From NCBI GenBank assembly GCA_029721515.1, contig CM056563.1:24178954-24242953 (forward strand): a stretch of 64,000 nt of DNA. The letters run 5' to 3'. This document shows, piece after piece, positions 1-11,617 of this stretch. The stretch's first letter is position 1. Each line of letters opens with the position of its first letter. The translations under genes were made by a program, and so were the position numbers. Source of the stretch: Synanceia verrucosa. Lineage: Eukaryota; Chordata; Actinopteri; Perciformes; Synanceiidae. The notes under the pieces are model-generated. The model saw only the letters and a list, made by a program, of their open reading frames with translations, had not been told where the DNA came from and made no database searches.

Positions 1-1735
1 ATTTAAGTTTCTGTTCGTTTGTTTGTTATAAAATTTCTCTGTTTCATTTTTACAATTTTGAACCATTAAAGTTGAGATAAGGAACTATCATTTTATGCTG
101 ACTTTGGTGTTTCAAATGCACACTGTAAAAAATGATGACAGGCATTAAGAACAATTATCGAACTAAATTTTCTTGCAGATTAATATTAAAACCAGAAGTT
201 TTAAGACCAGAAAAGTTAAAATAAAAGTTTCCGGATAGTGGCATCCTGTTACATTTTAGAGAAGTGAAAACATGAAGTTTCCATTTTTTGTTTGTATCCG
301 GAGAAAAATCTCTAATTTTCTGAGAAATGGCACTCATTCCTTCATAATAACACTGTAAATCTATGAATATTGCCATACTTTCATAACTCTCATGTTACCT
401 CTTCTAGTGATAGATTTAACATTAATACTTAAATGAAAATCTTAAGGACTTTAACAGTGGTTGGTGCAGCTTTAAAGCTGATCAGACTGTTTGTTTGTTT
501 ATGTCGTACAGCTCTGTTCCACCCGGCTTCCTTCCTCTGTTTGGCCCATCAGTCACTCTGATCTGAACTCGTCCCTCGCCGCACCGTGGCTTCTGATCGG
601 ATCAGGTCGGCCGGTGATGTATAAGGTCAACCACAGCCTTTTTTAAACCCTTCACTCTGCCAGTCAAGTCTGCGAACAAATATCAAGAATAATAAAATAA
701 AGGCAGAAAGTTCAGACTTCATCCCAGAGCTCTGCATGTGTTTTCTTCCATACAAAATGGAAAAGGTCATCCCATCAGAGCGAGACTTCAGCGAAACACA
801 ACGAGTCAACGGGAAGATTTATGGGCACATGTGGATATTTTACATTGTTGGCTGTGGCATTTGGTTTGAATGGACACTGATGGTTGCACCACTGATAACA
901 GTGCATACACACAACACCACCTTTTTTTGGATGGCAAACGGTTGTTTCTGATGATCAGCAGCGTAGTGAAGGGAATTAAATTGTTTAATGGCCAAACATT
1001 TGACCATTGCTCCTCCATTTGAGCCAGTTGTCCAGATAGCCTCGTTCCTTTTTCCATCTAAATGCAAATGGATGGGTGTTGAAGGGAAAACACTTCCTCT
1101 TGCTATCTGCACATTTGTGTGTGCACCGTTGTAACCATGAGCTTTTGTTCTGGTATTGTGAGAAATGCATTGGCTGCTCACTTCTCGATGAATTTTGAGG
1201 AGGTTTGAGGATGTAATACACGTGTCATAAAGGGAATTGGAGACTTTTTGTTGAAGGTGATGCCACAACAAATGTTGTTGGGTTTTAAAAAAAGTGGTTT
1301 TGTAAGAAATATTTGTGTTCCAGCCTGAAGTTCTGAGGTTTTAAACATGTTGCCCAACAAGAGTAAGGCAATACAAATACAAAGATTTTCATGCAATCAA
1401 ACTGACAATAAACTCTCCTTGGTGGAGGTCTACATGAGTCCAAATTTATGGGATACATTTGGCAAAAGACCCACGCAAAAAACGCAAAAATGTCTTTAGT
1501 TTGGAGAGTAACTCAATATATCGCCAAGACTTACCTTGAGACTGTCAACAGCTCCACCAGTTCACTCTAGTCTAAAACAGTGGTGATACATGTCATTTTT
1601 CTCGCTCTTTATACTTCACGATCAATACTGACCTTAAAGGTAACATATCATGTGATTGGCTAGCAAGAACAAGATGTACATTTGCAAAGCGTTAGTAAAT
1701 GTGACTGTGACGGACAATTGTTTCGAGTTTTCTCT

Positions 1736-2450
1736 AAACTCTTTGAGTGCCATCAATGTATCAATACTTCAAAGTAGTTTTTTGGCAGTGTTGGGGCTTC
1801 TGGGAGATGTAGTCAGAGCATAAAGAGATGGTATACACCACAGAGATCAAAACAGGAAGTGGAGACGATCGAGATTAGAGAGCAAAACAAACAGAATCTG
1901 GACAAAAAGTGGTGATTTTGGTGAAAGTGTCCTCTACTCTACCTCTGATAAAACAAGAATGGAACAAGATAAAAACAAACATATTTTTCATGATGAAATA
2001 GAGAGTCTCTTCTTTCATTTGAGCTATTCACTGTTTTCAGAGTCATAGTACTAAATATTCTGTGGGTCTAGAAATATGACTCAAAATGGACAAAAAACAC
2101 TGCCTCTTGCAAATCTCTTCGACCCTAAAATTAAACCCTTATTTTCTTTTGTTGACATTTATCAGCAATGGTTTGGTAACATCAATGAATACCTGAAGGT
2201 TAACTGGTGCAAATCAATTAAGGCAAAGTCTATATATATGCACTGTGAACAGAAAGTTGAAGTTGCTCCCAAATGTTTGCCCTGCAGTGGTCTTTAAAGT
2301 TTTATTTTGAAAAGCGACTGTATGCAGAAGTGACACTGTAGAGCTGAAACTAAAGTGTTATTCTCTTTAATACCTGCAGCCCAAACTGCTTAAATTATCA
2401 CCTGATTATCACTTTCTCTTTTATAAAACGGCTGGCACTCAATGAGTTAA
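1736..2450 (+). mobile_element. TTAA inverted-repeat element, copy 1, with a ~300-bp insert
   Basis: The left end (CTCTTTGAGTGCCATCAATG) and body (GGGGCTTCTGGGAGATGTAG at about 1793) match the other copies up to about 2103. The right end reappears at 2411-2450 (TTTATAAAACGGCTGGCACT, then CAATGAGTTAA). The intervening 2104-2410 is foreign to the family and includes the 136-bp segment repeated at 8455-8590. The left TTAA has decayed to TAAA. Confidence 0.75.
2269..2404 (+). repeat. 136-bp segment duplicated at 8455-8590
   Basis: The segment from CCAAATGTTTGCCCTGCAGT to AAATTATCACCTG is nearly identical in both places, differing at about one base by eye. Confidence 0.85.
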
Positions 2451-2590
2451 AGTTCAAGTTGCTTCAAGTTTCAAGAAAATATGTTGCATTCAAATCAAAG
2501 TTAGATAACCCTGAATATCAGGAAACTAAACATCTGTGTCTTTTCTGATGGATCACAAAGTAAGAAAGGAAAAACTTTCTCAAGGTTACA
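2451..2590 (+). repeat. segment duplicated at 7040-7196
   Basis: AGTTCAAGTTGC, AAGAAAATATGTTGCATTCA and AGATAACCCTGAATATCAGG run collinearly in both places. The second copy has a small insertion (GTCTCTTTCTCTCCC). Confidence 0.8.
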
Positions 2591-5500
2591 AGCCTGGACT
2601 TCCTGCGTCCTCGGCCGTAATCACAGCAGAGCAGAACAACAACAAGTCGCCTTTTGAGCAAAACTGTTAACCTCCTGGAGGATGAAGGGATTAGAGATAA
2701 AACCTCACAAAGACTGCTTTTAAGTAAATGGTTGTTCAATCACATCCTGGGATTGCTTCAGTCTTTTGATAGTGTGAGAAGTGAAAAGCATCACTTCTCA
2801 GGTGTCGCATTCGATCGCATTGGGTTTACGGCCGCATAAACCTGACACCAACGCTAAAGACTGCTGCTTTCTGTTTGTTATTCCTGTTAAAGGAGCGATG
2901 CAACATCTGCTGTCTCTACAATGAAATGCAAAAGAACCCATTAATGGAAGAGCCTGACAATTAAAGGTTCATAATGACATCAGAGAAGTGAAAGTGAAAC
3001 TTCAAGGTCCAGATATAAGAAAACATCTTATAACTAAAAACACAACTTTCATGTTTCATGTTTTACTTTCTAATAAGCTAATAATGGAGCTCATCTGTTT
3101 TACATTACAGACAATAAACACTTGAGATCAGTGAAGTGAAACAAATGCTGAATGAGTGTTGGTGGAATAGAAACTACCATGATAGCTGATTTAATATTTA
3201 CATCATCAGCAGAAATATGAGCTCTCCTCCTGTATTTTTGACTTAGAAATGGACCAAAACATTTTCATATCTGTATTATTGTTCACTATGTTGGAAAGCT
3301 GCTGAGTGTTATTCGCTCTGAGATGAGAAAAGATGCGTGTAAAAGCCTGTATTGTTTTGTTTTCTTCTTTTAATTAGTAGCACAGGAAGTGATTTGTCTT
3401 TGCATATAGAGCACTAATAAATTTACTGTCAGAATAACTTTAAAATGGTGAATTACTAGAAGGCGTAAATGGATGATTCCCAACACATGATGTGCTTTAA
3501 TAGTTCATAAAACAAACAGAAAATGCACAAGAACAGTCATGTTTTGTTGTCTCGAAGCCTTTAAATTAGTCTCCAGTTATTTGTGCAGTTACAGACACGT
3601 GTTTCATTCATACCACATTTAGCTGTATCATAAAAAAAAACTATGAAAGACACCAGCCCTAAATGGAAAAGGACGATAAAGAAAGCCTTTATGGCAGCAG
3701 ATGAACCTCACGACATTTTAAAAGTGGCTATAGATTTAGGCTGCATGAACAGGAAATATTGCACATCGATAAAAAGGCTCTTGGGATGACATCATTATTA
3801 ATTAAGTGAAAAGAAGTTTGTGGAGATAATTTGAGCGAAGTGGAAGGTACAGATAATCTGTCCATAGCTATCAAATATACTTCTTTTCTTTCTCCAAGAA
3901 AAAGAAAACAAATCATACCATATATACAAAGACAATACGTTTTTGAAAAATCTCTATTTGACATCATTTAATACAGACCTGGCATAAAAAAAGGAAAAGA
4001 GCATCACAATTTTAAAGTAAGTTACTTCTCTACATCCCTAAAAGGTCCTCGATGATTAAAAAACACAAGACCAGAGCATATTTTAACAAAATTATGGATT
4101 CATGAATAATGACCCACTGAAAAAAGGCAGTTCCAGTCATAAATAATGGGTTAACTCAAATATCTGATCATCTTTCCTTCTGTTTTACTTTACAGTAACT
4201 TCTAATGTGATGAACTTTATCTCTAAGACACCAACAAATCCAATAATTCTTGCCGTTTGGGGATTTAACAGTCTACTAGATACAAAGATTTTCACTTTTT
4301 GACCCTTAAAGTGACAAATAACACAGATATTATCAAGGTCTTTGGGCTCTTTGGTGGATGTCTTCATGAGTCCAACATTTTGGACACAACAGGCAAAGAA
4401 AAACTGGGATTTGACAGCATGAGCATGTCAAAATATGAGACTTTGTTGTCTTTGATTTGGGATATAAACCATATATATAATCATATTTTACAATATTCAT
4501 CAACCTAAAAGATTTTTACAATTATTTCCAGGTTCGTACTTGCATTTTCTACTAGAACATATGTTGACATGTTACTGTCTCTTTAAAAAGCCCTGCTCTG
4601 ATTGGCCAGAAAAACACAGTCTTGTTTGGCAGTCACTGTGTTTTAAAATGTGGTTGAGGTTGGTTCATTCTGGTCCATGAAGACCTCCACCCTCCACGAG
4701 CCCATCAACTAATTCAGTTACTGTGATCAATGTGACGAATTTCCAATATAAATACCTTCTAGTATGATTGGTTTCCACTTTGAGACGAATTGAATTTAGT
4801 GTTTTTGAGGTATATGCACTCTATCATTTTACTGCTGGTTCTCCTGGTAAACTATAACATCGCACCAAAAAAAGACAAAACGAGAAGCATGATTGTTCAC
4901 TTAAGAGCATGGGATTCCATACAATAAGGCATTGCTTTAATGAAAACATCTGGACAAACAGTTCACAGTTTTAATTAATGCTCGATTGACTAGCGATCAT
5001 GACGTCCTCTTGATTGTTTCGTTCAACACAGAGACGCAAAACTACAACCTGCAGCGCTTCTCAGCTCTGACGCGGCGACTACCTGATATGTAGAGATGGA
5101 AGCAGCCGGCCAATCACAAACCAGAAGGTCATCGTCACTGGACGACAAAAGCAAAGGAACATGTGAACAAAAATTAATTCAAACCACCATCAGGCCCGTT
5201 TTCACATTAACGTCTGCACAGTCAATCTATGCTACAAGCACAGGAAAAACAGAAGAAAATACTCCCCTTGTACATATTACATCCACATATTTGCAGACAT
5301 CTGTGGAAATAATACTCATTTGGGATCTTTGCCTTATCTAAAATTAAAAGTATTAACTGTGATAGACTTCAGGTGGGACAGAAAACAAAACCATAATGTC
5401 AAAAAGGCCAGCTTTTCTTCTTTTAATGCTGCTAATATAGCCTATTTACAATCATCTATTGTATGCAACAGAAACAGCCTCTGTTTTCACTAAAAAGCTG

Positions 5501-5904
5501 ATATGTTCTGGCCATTTAAGAGTAAAAGAAACCAAACAGAAAAGCAAAAAAAAAAAGGGAATTCAGTAATTGTGCTTTTTAACCCACAAATCCACTTCGT
5601 CGTTGAAATGGGACGATTTTAAAGAGGCACCACTTGAAGTGCTAACATCAGTCAATGAGTATCTCTAAAGCTATAACAAGGACTGAAAATACAAATAGTA
5701 AATATAGTGTATTTATATATTTATAAAGTTGGTACAATCCCCCTTCCAGTCCCGTGAAGAGTTTAAAAAATAGTTTCTCCAGGCTGCCCAACGTCTTGAC
5801 GTGTCAACGCGCAAAGCCCTTAAGATGCTCTAAGAGAAAAAAACGTCTTTGCCGGGGTTGAATCTGGACGACACAGGAAGCTTGTGCTGGAAAGCAGAAA
5901 GAGG

Positions 5905-5910
5905 TTTATT
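5905..5910 (-). other. candidate poly(A) signal AATAAA for shisa6
   Basis: AATAAA on the minus strand (TTTATT on plus) lies about 75 bp past the stop codon. It is the nearest canonical signal. Shisa6 transcripts in mammals have long 3' UTRs, so the true end may lie further down, for example beyond the AU-rich stretch at 5695-5735. Usage cannot be judged from sequence. Confidence 0.35.
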
Positions 5911-5984
5911 TTTTTAAATGGAGGTTATTTTAACGTTGTTAATGTTGACGTCCGTGTTGCGTCTCTTTCGGCGAACCCGCTCGG

Positions 5985-6598
5985 TTAAACAGTTACCTCG
6001 TTCTTGCTGGCAGTGCGGTATGTGTGGTGGTGGCCGGGAATGTACTGTAGGTGGTCCACCGTGTGTGTTCGTCGCGAGGCGAACGCCTGCCTCTTAGACG
6101 TGGTCGCTTGGTGGTTCACCGTCAGCGTGTTGTAGGAGTCGTTAGAGGCAGTGGGTTGAGAGTGCATCTTAGTCATCTTGTGGCGGTCCATGATGGGCGT
6201 GACTGGCATCAACATGTCGGCGTGAGACATCGCCCGAGCCATCGCCTTCTCCCGGAACTTGTCGCGCCTCATCGCCGGGGACAGCAGAGGATCCTGGGAG
6301 TGGAGGCGGTCCGCGGACAGCAGCTGCTCGTCCGAGAGGTGGCGACTGCTGCTGTACGCGGCGGCCGCCATGACGCCGTATGAAGACAGGCCGTAGTTTT
6401 CGCGCCGTGGTGTCCTGGGAGGAGACAGGACGTGGTCCTGGGACATGGCCCTCTGGACTCGACGGGGACGCTGCCGCTGCTGGTGCATCTGGTGCTGCTG
6501 GGGGTCGGCGTTCAGCTTCACCATGTGGGTCGGTCCCCGGCCGCCGAAGTCCGGATGATGGTGCTTCCTGGTGTAGTACTCGTCTACGTCCTTATCAC
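5985..6598 (-). CDS. shisa6: shisa6 terminal coding exon v6, ending in PDZ ligand EVTV
   Basis: This final exon encodes 203 residues and a TAA stop (5985-5987). The minus-strand acceptor is GTTCCTCAG at 6599-6600, and the exon begins GT, completing Ser, then DKDVDEYYTRKHH. In order it shows a His/Gln-rich stretch, a basic run (RQRPRRVQRAMSQDHVLSP), an alanine run (MAAAAYSS), RLHSQDPLLSP, MDRHKMTKMHSQPTASNDSY, AFASRRTHTVDHLQYIPGHH and the C-terminus TASKNEVTV. The repeated S-Q-D-x-x-L-S-P motifs, the TKMHS..SN.SY run and the AFASRR...YIPGHH block match recalled mammalian Shisa6. Shisa9 shares only the EVTV end. EVTV is the ligand known to bind PSD-95 family PDZ domains, holding AMPA receptors at the postsynaptic density. 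The open frame continues upstream to 6698 only as intron read-through. Confidence 0.96.
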
Positions 6599-6790
6599 CT
6601 GAGGAACAGGAAGACAGAGAATCAAGACTCCGGGCCTGGACACCTGAACCATATGAATGTGCACATTTAACAGAAGGACGTTTATAAACCTGAAACATTC
6701 AAATCAAAACTTTACTAACAGAATATTTACTGTGGTAAAGACAATTTTTGGGGAAGTCATGAAACAGCAACATTCTGACAAGTCGAAGCC

Positions 6791-6811
6791 AGCTGGCACT
6801 CAATGAGTTAA
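6791..6811 (+). mobile_element. right-end fragment of the TTAA element
   Basis: AGCTGGCACTCAATGAGTTAA is the family's right terminus. It is followed at once by a second TTAA-flanked element. Confidence 0.7.
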
Positions 6812-7035
6812 GATCAATTTATACTCAAAGCGGATGTCCGCAAGGTCCGTGCGTGCAAAGCTCATATTTTACATCCGTGCGGACTCCGCTCCGCACTGGT
6901 GTCACGCAAAACACTGCTCTGCATATTTGACACCATTTTTCTGATTCATGGCAATTTCACAGGAAACTAGTGCGCGGCTGTACGCTCGACTATGAAAGCT
7001 CTGAGCGGACAGTCCGTCTGAGTATCAATTAGCCT
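6812..7035. mobile_element. second TTAA-flanked small element (224 bp)
   Basis: TTAA at 6808-6811 and at 7036-7039 flank a segment whose ends are imperfect inverted repeats: left GATCAATTTATACTCAAAGC GGATGTCCGC, and right, read in reverse complement, CTAATTGATACTCAGACGGA CTGTCCGC. A paralogous locus at 2431-2470 reads straight through with a single TTAA, so this is an insertion. No coding capacity. Confidence 0.85.
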
Positions 7036-7039
7036 TTAA

Positions 7040-7196
7040 AGTTCAAGTTGCCTGACGTTTCAAGAAAATATGTTGCATTCAAACCAAAGTTAGATAACCC
7101 TGAATATCAGGAAACTAAACATCTGTGTCTTTACTGACTGTTCACAAAGTAAAAAAAGTCTCTTTCTCTCCCAGGAAAAACTTTCTCAAGGTCAGA
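7040..7196 (+). repeat. segment duplicated at 2451-2590
   Basis: Collinear partner of 2451-2590, lying directly after the 224-bp TTAA-flanked insertion. Confidence 0.8.
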
Positions 7197-7275
7197 ATGT
7201 GACTCAAAATGGACAAAAACGCTGGAAAAAGGCACTTTCTGTTTTAAAAAAACGACTGGCATTCAGTGGTTGAAA
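7196..7275 (+). mobile_element. right-end fragment of the TTAA element
   Basis: ATGTGACTCAAAATGGACAA through GGCACTTTCTGTTTT to GACTGGCATTCAGTGGTTGA is the last 80 bp of the family, with a mutated terminus. Confidence 0.7.
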
Positions 7276-8210
7276 GGCGTTAGGGATGATGAGATGACAG
7301 TAATCAACAGAGTTTTTCCCTTTTCTTTTCATGAAAACAGCCTCTCATCATCCTTCAGGCTGAAGAGGACTCATCAGCATGCTACCATACCGAGTGTGAA
7401 CAGGTGACCAGTTGTTTACTTCTGCCAGAAAGCAGGTCAGAGCCTCTGCTGGGTAAAGTCATTTACAGCTGTATTATCCACAGGCGGCCATCAGCTCTCT
7501 GCAGACTTTTATCTACCTGTTTTTGGCAGCGCCAGCACACTGGAGGACGTCACCACAGACGCTCAATGATTAACCGTTGCGACTGAGGGGTCGTTACCTC
7601 CGCAGTGGTTAATTATTGCAGAGGTCGAATGGCCATTTAAGGTGCTTACCACGCTTCGCAGAGTCATGGAGGAGAGGGATGATGGGAATTGTTTGTGTGG
7701 ATGCTGGGCTCTCTGGGAGTGATGTCACGCCTGGATACAGAAGGTCACCTTACTGTCCCACCATGAGGGGTTTCATGTCCACCGCTCTGTGCATTTCTAA
7801 TGACGGAGGCCCTGCAGCGTTTTTCCCTCCAAGGCTTCGTTTAGATGTGACATTATGGCAGAAAATGTCAACCAAACTCAACCAGAGGCAACAAGTATAG
7901 GGACAATAGAGCCGATAATAGGTCAAACTCCAGTCAGAGAGATCTGCAGTGATTTTTTCACTCGAATGTTAACGTGGCAGGGATGTTCTGCTATGATAAG
8001 AAAAGACATATATTCACAAATGAATGGCAGATAACAGCGTGGAGGGGGCACACACTAACCAGCTCAAGGATATTCAGCATCTTTAGCAGCCGTTAGCGTA
8101 CCAGGCAAAGTGGAAACCATCCACATCACGAGGTTGTATGGGTTAAAAAAGCACAGAACATTCACTCACGAATGAAACGAAGTCAGGATTTTACCTTCAT
8201 CTTTTAATTT

Positions 8211-8250
8211 TAACCCGAACCACAACCTTTTCCCGAGGCTAACCAAGTAA
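8211..8250 (+). repeat. short dispersed motif AACCNAACCACAACCTTT...AACCAAGTA
   Basis: The same motif occurs at 41458-41500 and, in reverse, at 56168-56210. It is a recurrent fish repeat fragment of unknown class. Confidence 0.55.
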
Positions 8251-8454
8251 ATCTAAAAGGCAAACCCACACTACAGGCCAAAAGTCAAGAAGCCAGATTG
8301 AATTTGTACAAAAAGGATCACAGTTTTATTGGCATACTTTGAAAGAAAATAAACATATAAAGAGTAACTCCTGTTTCTTTACTCATCAGCCATTTCTGCT
8401 GTAGTTTGTCAAAGATTTGAACACAGTTGAGATTTGTGTGCAGACTCTAAAAAG

Positions 8455-8590
8455 CCAAATGTTTGCCCTGCAGTGTTCTTTAAAGTTTTATTTTGAAAAG
8501 CGACTGTATGCAGAAGTGACACTGTAGAGCTGAAACTAAAGTGTTATTCTCTTTAATACCTGCAGCCCAAACTGCTTAAATTATCACCTG
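8455..8590 (+). repeat. 136-bp segment duplicated at 2269-2404
   Basis: This is the near-identical partner of 2269-2404, in the same orientation, inside the v5-v6 intron. Confidence 0.85.
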
Positions 8591-10258
8591 AAGGACACCT
8601 TTATCATCACTTTGTGAAACATAATGAAAGTATACTTGTGCACCTCTTTCCTCCAGTGAGGTAAATGACGACTCTTTAAGGATTTAGGTCTTTCTGCCAC
8701 TTCAAAACTTCCTCTAAAACCGCCTTTCCTAGCACTTGATTTAAGACGTGACTTTTATGAGTGTACACATGCTCCACCGTTTACACTTTAAGTGACGGGA
8801 GAGATTTAAGAGGGGGCATAGCGCTTCATCTCATCTCTGCGGCGCAGATAAAATGCACCACTTTACAATTAACATGATTGCGAGAGGCTAAAGGGTCCCA
8901 AACGTGCAGCGGCGCTGCAAACAGGAAATAGCTAACAACGGCTAATTAAACCCCCAGCTCCCACTCTGCTAGATTACATTCAATATAAGCAGTATATTTA
9001 TGTGTCAGCTATTGATCACAGAAGACTGTAATCATGTAATGCGCTAACACCCGTGAAACTGATGCAACATCAATTATAAAGTGATCTTTGGAGCAAGAAA
9101 GATGAAATTAAAGGGACGAAATGAGCAATGTCATTTGTTTTCTTTTTGGGAGGATTACAGGTGGTTTGTTTGTTCTTAAAAGGTGTTTTAATCCCTTTCC
9201 GGGTGATTAAGGTGAAAGATAAGAGACAAGACAAACAAGACTTGTTTCCCTTCTTTTCTGAAGCCTCCGGCGTCCTCGATGATGTCACTGAAGGACGGCC
9301 GAGTACACACGTCTGTAAAACTGCAAATAATTTCATTTAGTCATCACCATCTCTCCAGATGGTTTAATTAAAATAACGACTAATTACATTACGTTCAGGC
9401 CTGTTTCCAAAGACTTTGCTCACATGCTTGAACCCAGTATTTATTTATTTTTTTCTGAGTGGAAAAGGTTTTGTTTAAGGGACAACTTGGCTCGCTAGCT
9501 GAACAAATTCTGCAGGGTTCTCGCCTCTTTATAGATGAGTGTGATTCATCTCTGTGATTTTCTGTGTGTACAAGGCTCTGGTGAGATAAGACCAAAGCCC
9601 AGAGTTGATAAGGGAGAAAGAGAAACGTATAAAAGACGGATGGTTAATACGCCGAGGGGAGATTGCACCAATGCATGTTTTTCTATCACACAACTAAAAA
9701 ACACGTTCTCTCTTAAGATTCAAGGACAGTGAATGGTGCATTCAACACACTGAATCCAATCCTGCAAATAACGCCTGGAAGAAAAAGTGCTCTGCAGCGT
9801 TTTCACTGACGAATCACTGTAAACACAAAGAAGCTTCTTGAGGCTAAAGGAAATGTTTTTACCGTCAACAAATAGGCAACGTGATGGCACACTTAGCAGC
9901 ACGTATTCAGCCTCTGATTACTTGAGTGTATTAAAAGAAGTATGAAGGTAAAAGCTGTGAGAGGAAAAAGTGACAAAAACGAGTCCAGCTGCAACCACAG
10001 CGTCCCCCTCCGATGATCTCACCTCTTAAATTAAAAACTGTTTCATGAAAAATAGATGGTCTGAAGAGCAAGTAGTCAAGTCAAAATAGAAGAAAAATCC
10101 TGTTCTTGGTGTTTTAAATGCTGTTTGTGGAAACTCTCTAGAGCTCACAAATGCAACATTTTTTTGTAAATGTAAGAAATTAGACATTTTTATTCCACTA
10201 CACTGCAAACATCAGGCCTCAAGCAGCTATGTGGTGAAAATGCACTTCCTGTTGGTGT

Positions 10259-10711
10259 TTAACTCTCTGAGTGCCATCAACGCAATAATACTTCAAAGCA
10301 GTTTTTCAGCAATGGGTCCCTGATCATGGTCTCCCACAGCCTGTGAGTAATATTGGGGCTTCTGGGAGATGTAGTCAGAGCATAAAGAGACGGTATACAC
10401 CACAGAGATCAAACAGGAAGTGGAGACGATCGAGATTAGAGAGTAAAACAAACAGATTCTGGACAAAAAGTGGTGATTTTGGTGAAAGTGTCCTCTACTC
10501 TACCTCTGATAAAACAAGAAAGGAACAAGATAAAAACAAAAATTTTTTTCATGATGAAATAGAGAGTCTCTTCTTTCATTTGAGCTATTCAGTGTTTTCA
10601 GAGACATAGAACAAAATATTCTGTGGGTCTAGAAATATGACTCAAAATGGACAAAAACACTGGAACAAGACACTTTCTGTTTTATAAAACAGCTGGCACT
10701 CAAAGAGTTAA
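10259..10711 (+). mobile_element. TTAA inverted-repeat element, copy 2 (full length, 453 bp)
   Basis: It starts TTAACTCTCTGAGTGCC and ends GGCACTCAAAGAGTTAA, so the ends are inverted repeats and TTAA is present at both. The internal sequence is shared with seven other copies. No transposase is encoded, so it is non-autonomous. The TTAA ends suggest the piggyBac superfamily, though the terminal sequence is not a textbook piggyBac end. Confidence 0.85.
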
Positions 10712-11249
10712 CAGAGAGTGAACATTGACACCCTGAGTTTGGAATCATTCACAAGATAAACCTATTTGGAAACTTTCTATGAATCAGGCAAACAAATTCT
10801 ACTGTGATTGTGAAAGAAAAACCACAAGAAACATGCAGCCAGTGCAAAGATAGCTGGGCATGCTGGTTCATGAGGTTGCATCCACATCATCATCCAGCTG
10901 AACATAATGACATTAGTGCCTTCTTATTGGCTGAATATAAAAAAACACTCTTAATATGTCATTAAGAGACATTAGCAACGTGACATGGGCTGCAGATGGA
11001 GCCAGGTTACACACCAATTAGATGTCAGGCCATGTGAATGTCATGCATTTTAAGGGGATTATATCCCTAAAAATGCATGATGAGCCACCAAACATCTGGA
11101 GGTACTTATCATTATGCATGTCTCTGTAATGGACGGACACGGCGAATGTGGCAACCCTTTAACACGCAAGGGTGATGTCATTCCCATTTTTTTCCAGTGC
11201 ATCAGGCAAAAAAAACATGGCGATGGAGGACGAATGAAGGACCACCTAC

Positions 11250-11408
11250 TTATTCTGTGGAGAGAGGAGGAGTATTTACTTAAGTCAGACTTGAGGGCCA
11301 GCTCGTAGGAGGGCGGCAGATGGCTCAGGTTCTGGAAGGATCTGGACAGGGACAGGTCGTAGGGCTCCGTGGCCGAGGTCAGGATGTTGTTCATCCGCTG
11401 GGGTCTCT
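11250..11408 (-). CDS. shisa6: shisa6 coding exon v5: NNILTSATEPYDLS block
   Basis: This exon carries the most conserved stretch of the Shisa6 tail: RPQRMNNILTSATEPYDLSL then SRSFQNLSHLPPSYELALKS and DLSKYSSSLHRI. PPSY is a PPxY-type motif that could bind WW domains (inference). The minus-strand acceptor is CCCCCCGTAG. The donor I chose is AGAATAA|GTAGGT, because the residues up to there (KYSS..LHRI, then S-DK across the junction) match the KYSSLKRL-TDK run I recall in mammalian Shisa6. The last base A joins GT of exon v6 to give Ser. A second GTAAAT donor exactly 30 nt earlier (exon end 11280) is also phase 1 and would drop ten residues. The exon has 159 bp: 2+52x3+1. An acceptor two bases further in (exon start 11406) is possible in principle but would break the frame with v4. 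Confidence 0.93.
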
Positions 11409-11617
11409 CTACGGGGGGGACAAGGGGAGGAAGCGAGTACAGTCAGCCACAAAGACGGGTTATTACACTGGGAGTCTTTAGAGGAGGAGAGAGACGGTGT
11501 GATGGAGAGAGAGAGAGGCCTGATTTAGCTTGACCCATTTGCTCCAGAATCAATAATAGCGTGTCGGGTTATTAAAGCCACGGCTGCAGGTGTGGAGCCA
11601 CTTTATAGCGTCTAAAG

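Larger units (their letters stand above)
1..5984. other. shisa6 3' UTR and 3' flank; no supported gene
   Basis: No coding exon with family support is seen here. The first few hundred bases below 5985 are presumably shisa6 3' UTR. The rest holds a TTAA element with an insert (1736-2450), a 136-bp segment repeated at 8455-8590, and AT-rich sequence. The stretches 1410-1480 and 4350-4400 share a diverged motif around TGGATGTCTTCATGAGTCCA, suggesting an unclassified old repeat. In mammals dnah9 follows shisa6 in the same orientation; no dynein exon was recognised here. Confidence 0.6.
6599..11249 (-). other. shisa6 intron v5-v6 (4651 bp)
   Basis: The intron has GTAGGT...CTCAG ends on the minus strand. 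Besides the listed elements (6791-7275, 8211-8250, 8455-8590, 10259-10711) I see no gene or exon-like block. Stretches 7280-8210, 8600-10250 and 10712-11249 are unique-looking, moderately AT-rich sequence. 8800-9060 is relatively GC-balanced and free of recognisable repeats. Confidence 0.8.

Noticed and set aside
6051..6670. Two plus-strand ORFs opposite the shisa6 terminal exon.
   Set aside because: They are antisense shadows of a strongly supported coding exon.
5985..6698. The full open frame of the last exon starting at a Met near 6698, as an independent gene.
   Set aside because: The acceptor at 6599-6600 and in-frame joining to exon v5 show that residues before DKDVDEYY are intron read-through.
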